A stretch of 64,000 nt of DNA from Erythrophleum ivorense (GCA_026724425.1 JAIUCV010000090.1:3286001-3350000); one strand, 5' to 3'. Shown: positions 1 to 11,322, counted from the stretch's first letter. The notes: generated from the sequence alone by a model not told the origin. Numbers and translations are program-made.

Positions 1-342
1 TAATGCATGTTTGGCTAAGTATGGGTCCGTCTTGATCATTACATACACTACAAGTATGTTTCTATAATTGTGTGGAGGCATAGAGCTACGATTGGGACTC
101 CTTACTGCTTATGTTTCTCTCAGTATGGTAGCTTTGATGTTCCTCTCAAGGAATGAGAATCATGTCACACATGTTGCTCCTCATACTCCCGTGGAGAACC
201 TAATGCATGTTTGGCTAAGTATGGGTCCGTCTTGATCATTACATACACTACAAGTATGTTTCTACATTGTGTGGAGGCATAGAGCTACGATTGGGACTCC
301 TTACTACTTATGTTTCTCTTAGGATGGTAGCTTTGATGTTCC

Positions 343-357
343 TCTCAAGGAATGAGA
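343..357. other. Satellite dyad A (inverted repeat)
   Basis: The arms tctca and tgaga flank a 5-nt centre, aggaa; this sits at monomer positions 143-157 and recurs in most units. A common variant, gaatgacaatc in place of gaatgagaatc, breaks the right arm. Short dyads are a reported feature of centromeric DNA in several species; a role here is inference. Confidence 0.6.
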
Positions 358-359
358 AT

Positions 360-372
360 CATGTCACACATG
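360..372. other. Satellite dyad B (inverted repeat)
   Basis: The arms catgt and acatg flank cac, at monomer positions 160-172, 16 bp centre to centre from dyad A. Variants catat, acacaag and acacatttt destroy one arm in defined monomer classes, so dyad-intact and dyad-broken monomers alternate through the array. Confidence 0.6.
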
Positions 373-2010
373 TTGCTCCTCCTAGTCCCGTGGAGAATCT
401 AATGCATGTTTGGCTAAGGATGGGTCCGTCTTGATCATTACATACAATACAAGTATGTTTCTACATCGTGTGGAGGCATAGAGCTACGATTGGGACTCCT
501 TACTACTTATGTTTCTCTCAGGATGGTAGCTTTGATGTTCCTCTCAAGGAATGAGAATCCTGTCACACATGTTGCTCCTCATAGTCCCGTGGAGAACCTA
601 ATGCATGTTTGGCTAAGTATGGGTCCGTCTTGATTATTACATACACTACAAGTATGTTTCTACATTGTGTGGAGGCATAGAGCTACGATTGGGACTCCTT
701 ACTACTTATGTTTCTCTCAGGATGGTAGCTTTGATGTTCCTCTCAAGGAATGAGAATCATATCACACATGCTGCTCCTCCTAGTCCCGTGGAGAATCTAA
801 TGCATGTTTGGCTAAGTATGGGTCCGTCTTGATCATTACATACACTACAAGTATGTTTCTACATTGTGTGGAGGCATAGAGCTACGATTGGGACTCCTTA
901 CTACTTATGTTTCTCTCAGGATGGTAGCTTTGATGTTCCTCTCAAGGAATGAGAATCATGTCACACAAGTTGCTCCTCCTAGTCCCGTGGAGAATCTAAT
1001 GCATGTTTGGCTAAGTATGGGTCCGTCTTGATCATTACATACACTACAAGTATGTTTCTATAATTGTGTGGAGGCATAGAGCTACGATTGGGACTCCTTA
1101 CTGCTTATGTTTCTCTCAGTATGGTAGCTTTGATGTTCCTCTCAAGGAATGAGAATCATGTCACACATGTTGCTCCTCCTAGTCCCGTGGAGAACCTAAT
1201 GCATGTTTGGCTAAGTATGGGTCCGTCTTGATCATTACATACACTACAAGTATGTTTCTATAATTGTGTGGAGGCATAGAGCTACGATTGGGACTCCTTA
1301 CTGCTTATGTTTCTCTCAGTATGGTAGCTTTGATGTTCCTCTCAAGGAATGAGAATCATGTCACACATTTTGCTCCTGCTAGTCCCGTGGAGAACCTAAT
1401 GCATGTTTGGCTAAGTATGGGTCCGTCTTGATCATTACATAGACTACAAGTATGTTTCTACATTGTGTGGAGGCATAGAGCTACGATTGGGACTCCTTAC
1501 TACTTATGTTTCTCTCAGGATGGTAGCTTTGATGTTCCTCTCAAGGAATGAGAATCATGTCACACAAGTTGCTCCTCCTAGTCCCGTGGAGAATCTAATG
1601 CATGTTTGGCTAAGTATGGGTCCGTCTTGATCATTACATACACTACAAGTATGTTTCTATAATTGTGTGGAGGCATAGAGCTACGATTGGGACTCCTTAC
1701 TGCTTATGTTTCTCTCAGTATGGTAGCTTTGATGTTCCTCTCAAGGAATGAGAATCATGTCACACATGTTGCTCCTCCTAGTCCCGTGGAGAACCTAATG
1801 CATGTTTGGCTAAGTATGGGTCCGTCTTGATCATTACATACACTACAAGTATGTTTCTACATTGTGTGGAGGCATAGAGCTACGATTGGGACTCCTTACT
1901 ACTTATGTTTCTCTCAGGATGGTAGCTTTGATGTTCCTCTCAAGGAATGAGAATCATGTCACACATTTTGCTCCTGCTAGTCCCGTGGAGAACCTAATGC
2001 ATGTTTGGCT

Positions 2011-2390
2011 TGTATGTTTTAACAAGAACAAAGAGGAATCCAAGGTGATTCAAAGGAGTATCTCGCAAAGAACAATGAAGAACAAGAGAGAGAGAGGGAT
2101 GGTGTGAACGCGAGTGAGATGGAGAGAGTATAGAGAGTAAAGGTAAAGAGGAAAGTATATTTCCTTTAGTGTATTCTTTTCAAAGGTAGATACATGAGTA
2201 TATATAGCGAAAACACATAGGGAGAAGCTAAGAAGAATAAATTATAAACAATGGTGTTGTTATCTAGACTTGATAGGGACGGCTCCTAAGTCAACTTGCT
2301 TAAGTAGACATGTGAAGGTTGCGCTTTCTTCTTTGTCTCTAACGGCTCTATTGTAACGGCTAGTTACAAGATAATGTATTCGGTTCAACC
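2011..2390 (-). repeat. 3' LTR of the copia element
   Basis: 380 bp, matching 7200-7579. Differences seen: aaggtgatt against aaggggatt, two fewer nt in the agag run, gtatatttc against gtatctttc, two extra nt in ggtgttgtta, and final c instead of a at 2390. That last change removes the canonical TG terminus on the inner side of this LTR. Confidence 0.95.
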
Positions 2391-2405
2391 CTCCCCCTCA
2401 AGCTT
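2391..2405 (-). other. Polypurine tract of the copia element
   Basis: On the minus strand a purine run, cttgagggggag, sits immediately upstream of the 3' LTR. This is the expected primer site for plus-strand DNA synthesis. Its place at the LTR edge fixes the element's orientation. Confidence 0.88.
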
Positions 2406-2518
2406 AACGGCATGAGATAAGAGTTAAGCTTGGAAGACTAGATTCCCACCTCGTTAAAAACCTGAGCATAGAAAACCCAATGGGATAAAACTATCCTCAG
2501 GGAAAAAGAGTGTGGTTC

Positions 2519-3535
2519 TCATAGCTTAAGGGGCTCCATATGCAGCCGGTCAAGGTCAACTAGTCCCAATCTCTCGTGAATGAACTCGCAAGCCTCCGTG
2601 GTGGCTGCTTTGGTGAAGACATCGGCTAGTTGTTCTTCACTCCGGGTGTAACATGGTAAAATGACCCCCAACTGCATTTGCTCTCTCACTTTGTGGCAAT
2701 CCACCTCAATGTGCTTTGTCCTTTCATGGAATACCGAGTTAGAAGCAATGTGGATGGCCGCTTGATTATCACAATGCATAGTGATTGGTGTTGGTGTTTC
2801 TCTGCCCATATCCTCAAGTAGCATCTTTAACCACATCAATTCAGTGGTTAATCTCCTCATGGCTCGATACTCGGCTTCAGTGCTAGATAATGACACTACC
2901 TTTTGCTTCTTACTCTTCCAAGTTACCAAGTTACCGCCAACGAATGTACAATATCCACTTGTGGATCTTCTATCTCCACGGTCGCCTGCCCAATCCGCAT
3001 CACAGTATCCCACGATCCCTGAGCTTGCATTGCAACCCATCCAAATGCCTTGGCCAGATGTGCCTTTGAGATATCTTAGGATCCGATCCACCATCCTCCA
3101 ATGATACATCGTTGGTTCTTGCATGTGTTGGCTCACCTGATTCACGGCAAAACAAATATCAGGCCGTGTAAGTGTTAAATAGATGAGCTTACCCACTATT
3201 CTTCGGTAGAGCTTGGCGTCATCAAATGGCTTGTTGTTTCCTTCCTCTAGTTGATGGCTTTTGTATGCATCTTCTAGAGGTGTTTTGGCCGCCTTAGCTT
3301 CAATTTTTCCTGTTTCAGTCAAAAGATCAAGTGTGTACTTCCTTTGGGATAAGAAGAGACCCTCCTTTGATCTACAAACTTCTATCCCAAGGAAGTACTT
3401 GAGTTCTCCAAGATCCTTAATATCAAATACTGAATTTAAGTATGCTTTAGTCTCAATAATACCAACCTTGTCATTCCCGGAGATGATAATATCATCTACA
3501 TAAATGAGAATGACTACAATACCTCTTTGATCTTC
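2519..3535 (-). pseudogene. Copia pol remnant: RT C-terminal part and RNase H
   Basis: This frame carries the RT catalytic box YVDD (codons at 3502-3491) and then the rest of RT, the connection and the RNase H domain. RNase H landmarks are visible: CDADWAGD, the SSTEAEYRA block, CDNQAA, and the C-terminal EEQLADVFTKA. All expected acidic residues appear present. It is the continuation of the gag-pol frame 3492-6773 but in a different phase, so it would not be translated as part of the polyprotein without a shift. No ATG near its 5' edge explains independent expression. Treat it as the 3' half of one broken gene. Confidence 0.9.
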
Positions 3536-6500
3536 TAAACCCTCGGTCGAGAAGAGTCACACTCAGCTTCCTATACCATGCTCTCGGAGATTGTTTCAAA
3601 CCATAGATAGCCTTTCTTAGCTTGAGTACCTTTCCCGGTTGAACCATGTTTTCTAGGCCTGGTGGAGGAGTCATATATACTTCTTCCTCAAGCTCCCCCT
3701 GAAGGAATGCGTTCTTGACATCCATTTGCCACAGCTCCCATTCCAAGTTAACTGCAAGAGACAATACTACTCTCACGGTTGGTAGCTTTGCAACTGGAGC
3801 AAATGTGTCTCTATAGTCTTCCCCATAGGTTTGTGTGAATCCTCTAGCCACTAATCTTGCCTTATGTCTCTCAATCTCCCCACTGCTCAAGTACTTAATG
3901 GTGAACACCCATTTAGAGCTCACTGTCTTCTTTCCTTTTGGTAAGTCTACTTCATCCCAAGTGTGATTCTTAACCATTGCATGTATCTCATCCCCCACAG
4001 CATTGGTCCAGACCTCATACTGAATCGCATCCTCATAGTTTTGTGGGATGTTTTCTTGATCTAGCACGCCAATGAATGCTTGATGTGTCTCGGGGAAGAA
4101 AGCAAATGAACATACAGCTTGACTTGGGTGAGCTACGGCTTGGCAGTTGTAGTAGACTCTCGTGTTAACCCAGTTAGAGGGATCCTTCCTTAGTCTCGAG
4201 CTCCTCCTCAGTTCCACTACTGGTTCAGCTGGTATTGGCTCATTTACTTCTTGAACCGGCTCCACTGATGGATTCGTAGCTTGATCATGATGATCCGGCT
4301 GAGATGAATCAGCCTCAGCTTCATTCTCCCCCTCAGGAACAAGCGGAGAGGCCGGAGTTGGAGCTGCTGGAACTGGTGGTGTAGTGATCCCTAAGTTCTC
4401 AAACAACCGGCGGAGGTTATCAGCTCGATCCGAGTGAGACTGAGGAAGATTTTTGAGACTATCCCAGTCTTTAACCGTGTAGTAGCCGGTTTGTTCCAAG
4501 AACTTGACATATCTAGAGACCAACACCCGGCCGGTTTCCGGAACTAAGCACTTGTATCCCTTCTGAGTACTAGAGTATCCTATGAGCATACCCTTGGTGC
4601 TCTTAGCGTCCAACTTGTTGCGGTTTTCACCTGGAACCAAGACAAAGCAAACACACCCGAAGACCCGTAAATGATCAATGGATGGTTTAGTATTGGTAAG
4701 TACCTCAAATGGCGATTGATCATTGAGGATCTTTGTAGGAGTGCGGTTGATAAGGTAGCAGGCTGTGACTACGGCGTCTCCCCACAGCTTCTTAGGAACA
4801 TTGGTATGAAACATCATTGATCTTGCCACCTCCATTAGATGCCGATTCTTCCTTTCTGCTACACCGTTTTGTTGAGGAGTATAGGGGCAACTTGTTTGAT
4901 GAATAATCCCATTTTTGGCCATGTAATCCTTGAAGGCATGACTAGTGTATTCCCCCCCACCATTATCTGATCTTAACACTTTAACTTGAGCATTATAATG
5001 GTTAGTGACATATGCATGGAACCTTATGAATGCTTCAAGAACACGATCCTTTGAAGGGAGCAAAGTTAGCCAAGTATATTTCGATTTTTCATCAATAAAG
5101 GTGACAAAGTATTTATGGTTTTCTCTTGAAAAACATGGGGATGTCCAAACATCCGAATGTATTAAGTCAAAACAATTTTCATAAATGGTACTTGATTTGG
5201 GAAAAACAGTCTTGCAATGTTTACCAAGAATACAAGCTTCACACTCATTGTTTTGAAATTTAACATTTGGTAACAACAAATTCAAGGCTCTATGATGAGG
5301 ATGACCTAGTCTAGCATGCCAAACCACATCATTAGCAACAGAAACATTAAAACTAAAGCCGCATGATAGAGAAGATGATTTAGTGTCTTCAAGAACATAT
5401 AAACCATCTTTTGTTGTCCCTTGCCCAAGGAACTTACTTGTCTCAATATCCTGAAAAGCAACATCATTAGGTCCAAAGATAGCATAGCAATTCAAATCAG
5501 TAGTTGCTTTCTTAACAGATAAAAGATTAGAGGTGAAAGTAGGCATATAAAAGGCAGGTGATTCTTTGTCAAATAATTTCAAGTTTCCAATGCCTTTAAT
5601 TGGTATGCGATCACCATTAGCAATACTAACATGTCCTACAGCTGGTTTAACATCTTTAATCAGGCTTAGTTCACTAATCATATGGTGTCTAGCTCCTGAA
5701 TCAACAATTAAAGACTTGGGTTTATCTAAAGATAAATCAGCTTTAGAGCAAGAAGCATGGAAACTAAAGGAAGAGGATTGGTTACCGGAGTCCTTAAGGG
5801 CCTTAACAAGAGCATCAAGGTCAGACTTGGTGACATATTCAGCTGGTGGAGCAGAAACGGTTAAGGCAGCGCCTTGGGTTTTGCTTCCTCCGGCTTCGGA
5901 TGTAAAGTTTGCTCTTGAGTCTCTTGAGTCTCGGCCTGAGTTCCGGTTGTCCTTCCATCTGCCCTGAGTTGAGCTTGGCCTGAGGTGAGGGTGCAAGGTA
6001 TAGCAACGGTCTTTGGTGTGACCTGACCGCTTGCAATGCTCACAAAAGGCTGAGCCTCTTTCCGGTGGTCGATAGTAGCCTTTGTTGGCCACACCTTGCT
6101 CTGCTTTGTTGACCATTACTAGCTCACCTCCTTTACTCCCAAAGAGGCCAAGACTTCCTTGTTCCTTCTGGATTTGAGCACAAACCTCATCAAGGTTTGG
6201 AAGTTTATCAGCTCGGAGAAGGTGCTTGATGAGATCATTATACGCCGGGTTTAGTACCATAAGAAGAGCAAAGACCTTGTCTTGCTCTCTTCTCTCATTC
6301 AAGATGGCGGCTTCAACGGTGGCTGGTCGGAGCATCTCTAGCTCGGCCCAAAGGGAACGGAACTTGCCAAAGAATTTGTTAAAATCCATGTCATCTTGGC
6401 TGAGATTATTCAGAGCACGTTTGACCTCAAACACCCTTGTGAGGTTGGTAATGTTGCCGAACACATTTCTCAATGTATCCCATAGCTCCTTAGCCTTTTC

Positions 6501-6773
6501 ACAGTAGGAGTAAGCCTCAAGAACTGTTACCTCAAGCGAGCCTTGAAGGATGGCCAGAACCGCCTGGTCTTCTTGGAACCATTTGCTCTCCTCGGTCAAG
6601 ACGAGAGCTGCGGTACCATCAGCAGCTGGAGTGGGGTTTGGAGCGGTGGAGCTTTCGATATGGCTCCACAATCCTCGACCACACAGGACGGCCTTGGCGG
6701 TTCTAGACCAGAGGATGTAGTTGTCTCCGCCTTTGAGAACAACCGGAAGCATAACGGGCTTGGAGTTTTCCAT
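3492..6773 (-). pseudogene. Copia gag-protease-integrase-RT polyprotein, truncated by frameshift
   Basis: 1093 codons from an ATG at 6773. Order: gag (about 1-240); CCHC zinc knuckle with C244, C247, H252, C257; aspartic protease with DSGA at 358; integrase zinc region from W485 (H-H-C-C); integrase core with D541, D603 and E640, a D,D36E arrangement followed by RKN; a Pro/Glu-rich linker; then RT with SSKWVFTIK and the first catalytic Asp, D1018. The frame leaves RT a few codons before the catalytic box and stops at 3492; the box itself is in another phase. Compared with other copia RTs, roughly ten residues that normally precede the RGIVV segment seem to be missing, so an out-of-frame deletion near 3536-3545 is the likely lesion. 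Enzymes upstream of the lesion look intact. Confidence 0.93.
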
Positions 6774-7183
6774 TTCAGCTGAGAAAATGAGCTGGTCGGA
6801 GAGTTATGGACCGCTGGATAATGGAGTGAGCCTTTGACTGGATCTATTGACCACTGGACAAAACGGTGAACCTAGGACGGTGGTCAACTCGTTGAGTGGA
6901 GAGCTTTGAGCGAAAGTCTTTTACCCGGAGGGTAAAGCTATGGACTGATGGACAAAGATTTTCCGGTGAGGCTTCAAACAATTCGAACAGGAGCGGAAAG
7001 TGATGAGTGAATATTATGAATGAAAGATTGTTATTTGGAAACAAGAATCAACCGGAGAGAAAAGAGCTTCTCAAGAACAGAGTAGGAATAAACTCGAACA
7101 GAGCGAGAGTAAAGCGGAAATAGAGAGATGAAACAAACTCTTAAGAAACTCTCAATGGCGAGATAAACAGAGATTAAGAGCAA
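6774..7183 (-). other. Copia 5' untranslated leader
   Basis: About 410 bp between the primer binding site and the gag start. Purine-rich with short gag-like repeats; no supported ORF. It should contain the packaging signal, but I cannot point to one. Confidence 0.6.
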
Positions 7184-7199
7184 CCTGGCTCTGATACCA
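7184..7199 (-). other. Primer binding site, initiator tRNA-Met
   Basis: Minus strand reads tggtatcagagccagg, directly adjacent to the 5' LTR. The first 12 bases match the complement of the plant initiator tRNA-Met 3' end, the usual primer for Ty1/copia elements. Confidence 0.93.
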
Positions 7200-7579
7200 T
7201 GTATGTTTTAACAAGAACAAAGAGGAATCCAAGGGGATTCAAAGGAGTATCTCGCAAAGAACAATGAAGAACAAGAGAGAGAGAGAGGGATGGTGTGAAC
7301 GCGAGTGAGATGGAGAGAGTATAGAGAGTAAAGGTAAAGAGGAAAGTATCTTTCCTTTAGTGTATTCTTTTCAAAGGTAGATACATGAGTATATATAGCG
7401 AAAACACATAGGGAGAAGCTAAGAAGAATAAATTATAAACAATGGTGTTTATCTAGACTTGATAGGGACGGCTCCTAAGTCAACTTGCTTAAGTAGACAT
7501 GTGAAGGTTGCGCTTTCTTCTTTGTCTCTAACGGCTCTATTGTAACGGCTAGTTACAAGATAATGTATTCGGTTCAACA
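7200..7579 (-). repeat. 5' LTR of the copia element
   Basis: 380 bp with TG...CA termini on either strand, adjoining the primer binding site on one side and the TSD copy 7580-7584 on the other. As the upstream LTR it would provide the promoter. Confidence 0.95.
7390..7397 (-). promoter_or_regulatory. Putative TATA box in the copia 5' LTR
   Basis: An alternating tatatata in the middle of the LTR, the only clear TATA-like element there. Transcription would run toward lower coordinates. Assigned by sequence likeness only. Confidence 0.5.
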
Positions 7580-10405
7580 TGGCTAAGTATGGGTCCGTCT
7601 TGATCATTACATAGACTACAAGTATGTTTCTACATTGTGTGGAGGCATAGAGCTACGATTGGGACTCCTTACTACTTATGTTTCTCTCAGGATGGTAGCT
7701 TTGATGTTCCTCTCAAGGAATGAGAATCATGTCACACAAGTTGCTCCTCCTAGTCCCGTGGAGAATCTAATGCATGTTTGGCTAAGTATGGGTCCGTCTT
7801 GATCATTACATACACTACAAGTATGTTTCTATAATTGTGTGGAGGCATAGAGCTACGATTGGGACTCCTTACTGCTTATGTTTCTCTCAGTATGGTAGCT
7901 TTGATGTTCCTCTCAAGGAATGAGAATCATGTCACACATGTTGCTCCTCCTAGTCCCGTGGAGAACCTAATGCATGTTTGGCTAAGTATGGGTCCGTCTT
8001 GATCATTACATACACTACAAGTATGTTTCTACATTGTGTGGAGGCATAGAGCTACGATTGGGACTCCTTACTACTTATGTTTCTCTCAGGATGGTAGCTT
8101 TGATGTTCCTCTCAAGGAATGAGAATCATGTCACACAAGTTGCTCCTCCTAGTCCCGTGGAGAATCTAATGCATGTTTGGCTAAGTATGGGTCCGTCTTG
8201 ATCATTACATACACTACAAGTATGTTTCTACATTGTGTGGAGGCATAGAGCTACGATTGGGACTCCTTACTGCTTATGTTTCTCTCAGGATGGTAGCTTT
8301 GATGTTCCTCTCAAGGAATGAGAATCATGTCACACATGTTGCTCCTCCTAATCCCGTGGAGAATCTAATGCATGTTTGGCTAAGTATGGGTCCGTCTTGA
8401 TCATTACATAGACTACAAGTATGTTTCTACATTGTGTGGGGGCATAGAGCTACGATTGGGACTCCTTACTACTTATGTTTCTCTCAGGATGGTGCTTTGA
8501 TGTTCCTCTCAAGGAATGAGAATCATGTCACACATGTTGTTCCTCATAGTCCCGTGGAGAACCTAATGCATGTTTGGCTAAGTATGGGTCCGTCTTGCTC
8601 ATTACATACACTACAAGTATGTTTCTACATTGTGTGGAGGCATAGAACTACGATTGGGACTACTCACTACTTATGTTTCTCTCAGGATGGTAGCTTTGAT
8701 GTTCCTCTCAAGGAATGAGAATCATGTCACACATGTTGCTCCTCCTAGTCCCGTGGAGAATCTAATGCATGTTTGGCTATGGATGGGTCCGCCTTGATCA
8801 TTACATACAATACAAGTATGTTTCTACATCGTGTGGAGGCATAGAGCTACGATTGGGACTCCTTACTACTTATGTTTCTCTCAGGATGGTCGCTTTGATG
8901 TTCCTCTCAAGGAATGAGAATCATGTCACACATGTTGCTCCTCATAGTCTCGTGGAGAACCTAATGCATGTTTGGCTAAGTATGGGTCCGTCCTGATCAT
9001 TACATACACTACAAGTATGTTTCTACATTGTGTGGAGGCATAGAGCTACGATTGGGACTCCTTACTACTTATGTTTCTCTCAGGATGGTAGCTTTGATGT
9101 TCCTCTCAAGGAATGAGAATCATATCACACATGTTGCTCCTCCTAGTCCCGTGGAGAATCTAATGCATGTTTGGCTAAGTATGAGTCCGTCTTGATCATT
9201 ACATACACTACAAGTATGTTTCTACATTGTGTGGAGGCATAGAGCTACGATTGGGACTCCTTACTACTTATGTTTCTCTCAGGATGGTAGCTTTGATGTT
9301 CCTCTCAAGGAATAAGAATCATGTCACACATGTTGCTCCTCATAGTCCCGTGGAGAACCTAATGCTGTTTGGCTAAGTATGGGTCTGTCTTGATCATTAC
9401 ATACACTACAAGTATGTTTCTACATTGTGTGGAGGCATAGAGCTACGATTGGGACTCCTTACTACTTATGTTTCTCTCAGGATGGTAGCTTTGATGTTCC
9501 TCTCAAGGAATGAGAATCATGTCACACATTTTGCTCCTGCTAGTCCCGTGGAGAACCTAATGCATGTTTGGCTAAGTATGGGTCCGTCTTGATCATTACA
9601 TACACTACAAGTATGTTTCTACATTGTGTGGAGGCATAGAGCTACGATTGGGACTCCTTACTGCTTATGTTTCTCTTAGGATGGTAGCTTTGATGTTCCT
9701 CTCAAGGAATGAGAATCATGTCACACATGTTGCTCCTCATAGTCCCGTGGAGAACCTAATGCATGTTTGGCTAAGTATGGGTCCGTCTTGATCATTACAT
9801 AGACTACAAGTATGTTTCTAAATTGTGTGGAGGCATAGAGCTACGATTGGGACTACTCACTACTTATGTTTCTCTCAGGATGGTAGCTTTGATGTTCCTC
9901 TCAAGGAATGAGAATCATGTCACACATGTTGCTCCTCCTAGTCCCGTGGAGAATCCAATGCATGTTTGGCTAAGGATGGGTCCGTCTTGATCATTACATA
10001 CAATACAAGTATGTTTCTACATCGTGTGGAGGCATAGAGCTACGATTGGGACTCCTTACTACTTATGTTTCTCTCAGGATGGTCGCTTTGATGTTCCTCT
10101 CAAGGAATGAGAATCATGTCACACATGTTGCTCCTCATAGTCTCGTGGAAAACCTAATGCATGTTTGGCTAAGTATGAGTCCGTCCTGATCATTACATAC
10201 ACTACAAGTATGTTTCTACATTGTGTGGAGGCATAGAGCTACGATTGGGACTCCTTACTACTTATGTTTCTCTCAGGATGGTAGCTTTGATGTTCCTCTC
10301 AAGGAATGAGAATCATATCACACATGTTGCTCCTCCTAGTCCCGTGGAGAATCTAATGCATGTTTGGCTAAGTATGGGTCCGTCTTGATCATTACATACA
10401 CTACA
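7580..10405. repeat. 199-bp satellite array, segment 2
   Basis: About 14 monomers between the copia and CRM-like elements, in phase with segment 1 once the copia element and one TSD are removed. It includes variants with caatacaag plus ctacatcgtg (near 8807 and 9995), ggtcgcttt, catatcacac, and a 1-nt deletion giving aatgctgtttgg (near 9362). The same marker monomers occur in the later arrays. It ends with the gypsy target duplication ctaca (10401-10405). No other sequence is present. Confidence 0.97.
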
Positions 10406-10843
10406 TGATATGATCGTGGCTAGCAAGGAACAAGAAGCTGAGGACGAGCCGGAGGTAGTAGGACGGATCACTCGCTCTAGAGCAAGGGAGATGGCCAAGG
10501 AAGCTCATTCGCTCATTGCAGAAGGATATCTCAATCTCCCGATGATCCAATTCTACAACATTGTCACTTTGAAGACTTCCCCTGGTAATGATTACTAAGT
10601 AACTTAGGTGAGGAGTCTGTACTCTTTTTCCCATAATTGAGTTTTGTCCCAATGGGTTTTCTCAGTATCGTTTTTAACGAGGCAGATGAATCACTACGTC
10701 GAGTTACTTAGGAGTCATTGCCAATGGGTAATAATGTACAAGTCACTTTGGCTTAGTACTTAGACGCTTTGTTGTTTTATTTTAAACGCTTTGTTGTTTT
10801 ATTTCAAACATCATGTTGTTTGGAGTTTCGATCTCTAGGGTGA

Positions 10844-10853
10844 ATATATAAAC
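10844..10853 (+). promoter_or_regulatory. Putative TATA box in the CRM-like 5' LTR
   Basis: atatataaac within an otherwise mixed-composition LTR, about 410 bp upstream of the LTR end. It fits a plant TATA box, with a transcript starting about 30 bp downstream. Sequence likeness only. Confidence 0.55.
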
Positions 10854-11169
10854 CCATGAGTCGCCTCCTTTGTGATCCAGCGAAGAATTTACATGTATGG
10901 TGCAAAACCGAATTTTCTTTTCTCAATCTGATTCCTTGAATGCGTTCTTGAAATCCGAGTTTCTATACACGTTGTGATTTGAAACTCTTCTACTGTTACA
11001 ATCCATCTAATCATCTTTATTCAATCCATAAATCCCTTTGTTACTAAATTCATCATCGTCCATCTCTAACTCGATCTAACGAGCAATCCATCGCCCACGC
11101 GATCGAGCCAATAGTCGTTATACCTCGCTTGTCCATCATTGCCTTGAGCTAACGCACTCGTCCATCTTT

Positions 11170-11183
11170 GACTCGATCGAGTC
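11170..11183. other. 14-bp perfect palindrome in the 5' LTR
   Basis: gactcgatcgagtc equals its own reverse complement. It is repeated in the 3' LTR at 16911-16924 and lies among several shorter tcgagc and cgatcgag words. Function unknown. Confidence 0.6.
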
Positions 11184-11259
11184 AAGAAGCCATCCTACTT
11201 TTCTCGAGCCATCGAACCATCAGCCTTCATCAGAGTTTTCCTTGGGAGTTCGTGTCATG

Positions 11260-11272
11260 TGGTATCAGAGCC
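11260..11272 (+). other. Primer binding site, initiator tRNA-Met
   Basis: tggtatcagagcc, two bases after the 5' LTR end, complementary to the 3' end of initiator tRNA-Met. Confidence 0.93.
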
Positions 11273-11322
11273 AACTCTGAGCCAAGGCTAAGCGATTCCT
11301 AAACCCTCATTCCCTATTGTTC

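Larger units (their letters stand above)
201..399. repeat. Representative complete satellite monomer
   Basis: One full 199-bp unit, used here as the reference for monomer coordinates (position 1 = first t of taatgcatgt). Landmarks: tggct 12-16, ctaca 48-52, gtatg 54-58, gtggaggcat 71-80, dyad A 143-157, dyad B 160-172. The three transposon target sites fall at the first three landmarks. The period is not a multiple of three, so reading frames that pass from one monomer to the next change frame, and no conserved protein can be encoded by the repeated unit. I do not recognise the family. Confidence 0.93.
1..2010. repeat. 199-bp satellite array, segment 1
   Basis: Tandem head-to-tail monomers of about 199 bp; for example, monomers starting with taatgcatgt begin at 1, 201 and 400. 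Variants differ at a few fixed sites: tataattg (+1 nt) against tacattg, cttactgc against cttactac, acacatg, acacaag or acacatttt before the tgctcc box, and agtcccgtgg followed by gaacc or gaatc. Diagnostic variants recur every three monomers (acacaag near 962 and 1562; tcctgctag near 1371 and 1970), so the local organisation is a trimer of about 600 bp. The segment ends at the copia target duplication, tggct (2006-2010). I see no gene or non-satellite sequence in it. Confidence 0.97.
2011..7579 (-). mobile_element. Ty1/copia LTR retrotransposon, full length but coding-defective
   Basis: A complete element of 5569 bp on the minus strand. The LTRs are 2011-2390 (3' LTR) and 7200-7579 (5' LTR). 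The target duplication tggct is at 2006-2010 and 7580-7584; removing the element plus one copy restores the monomer reading atgtttggctaagtatg. The primer binding site matches initiator tRNA-Met and lies directly inside the 5' LTR; the polypurine tract borders the 3' LTR. Domain order gag-protease-integrase-RT-RNase H (integrase before RT) defines Ty1/copia. The reading frame is broken in the RT domain. By eye the LTRs differ by about three substitutions and two 2-nt indels, so the insertion is recent. I do not assign a copia lineage. Confidence 0.96.
10406..11257 (+). repeat. 5' LTR of the CRM-like element
   Basis: 852 bp, near-identical to 16147-16998. Its first 193 bp are a second copy of the 3' end of gag-pol, so it contains a 62-codon open frame from 10410 that is an LTR duplicate and not a gene. 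The last 200 bp are rich in tcga and ccatc words. Confidence 0.96.

Noticed and set aside
160..172. CENP-B box in the monomer
   Set aside because: I looked for the primate CENP-B box pattern in the monomer and did not find it; the dyads described are different sequences.
1..2010. CRISPR-like array
   Set aside because: The repeat is a continuous 199-bp monomer without unique spacers, with plant retrotransposons around it; it is a satellite.
10410..10598. 62-codon ORF at the left end of the CRM-like element
   Set aside because: It is the 5' LTR duplicate of the gag-pol C-terminus (16151-16339) without the upstream coding sequence.
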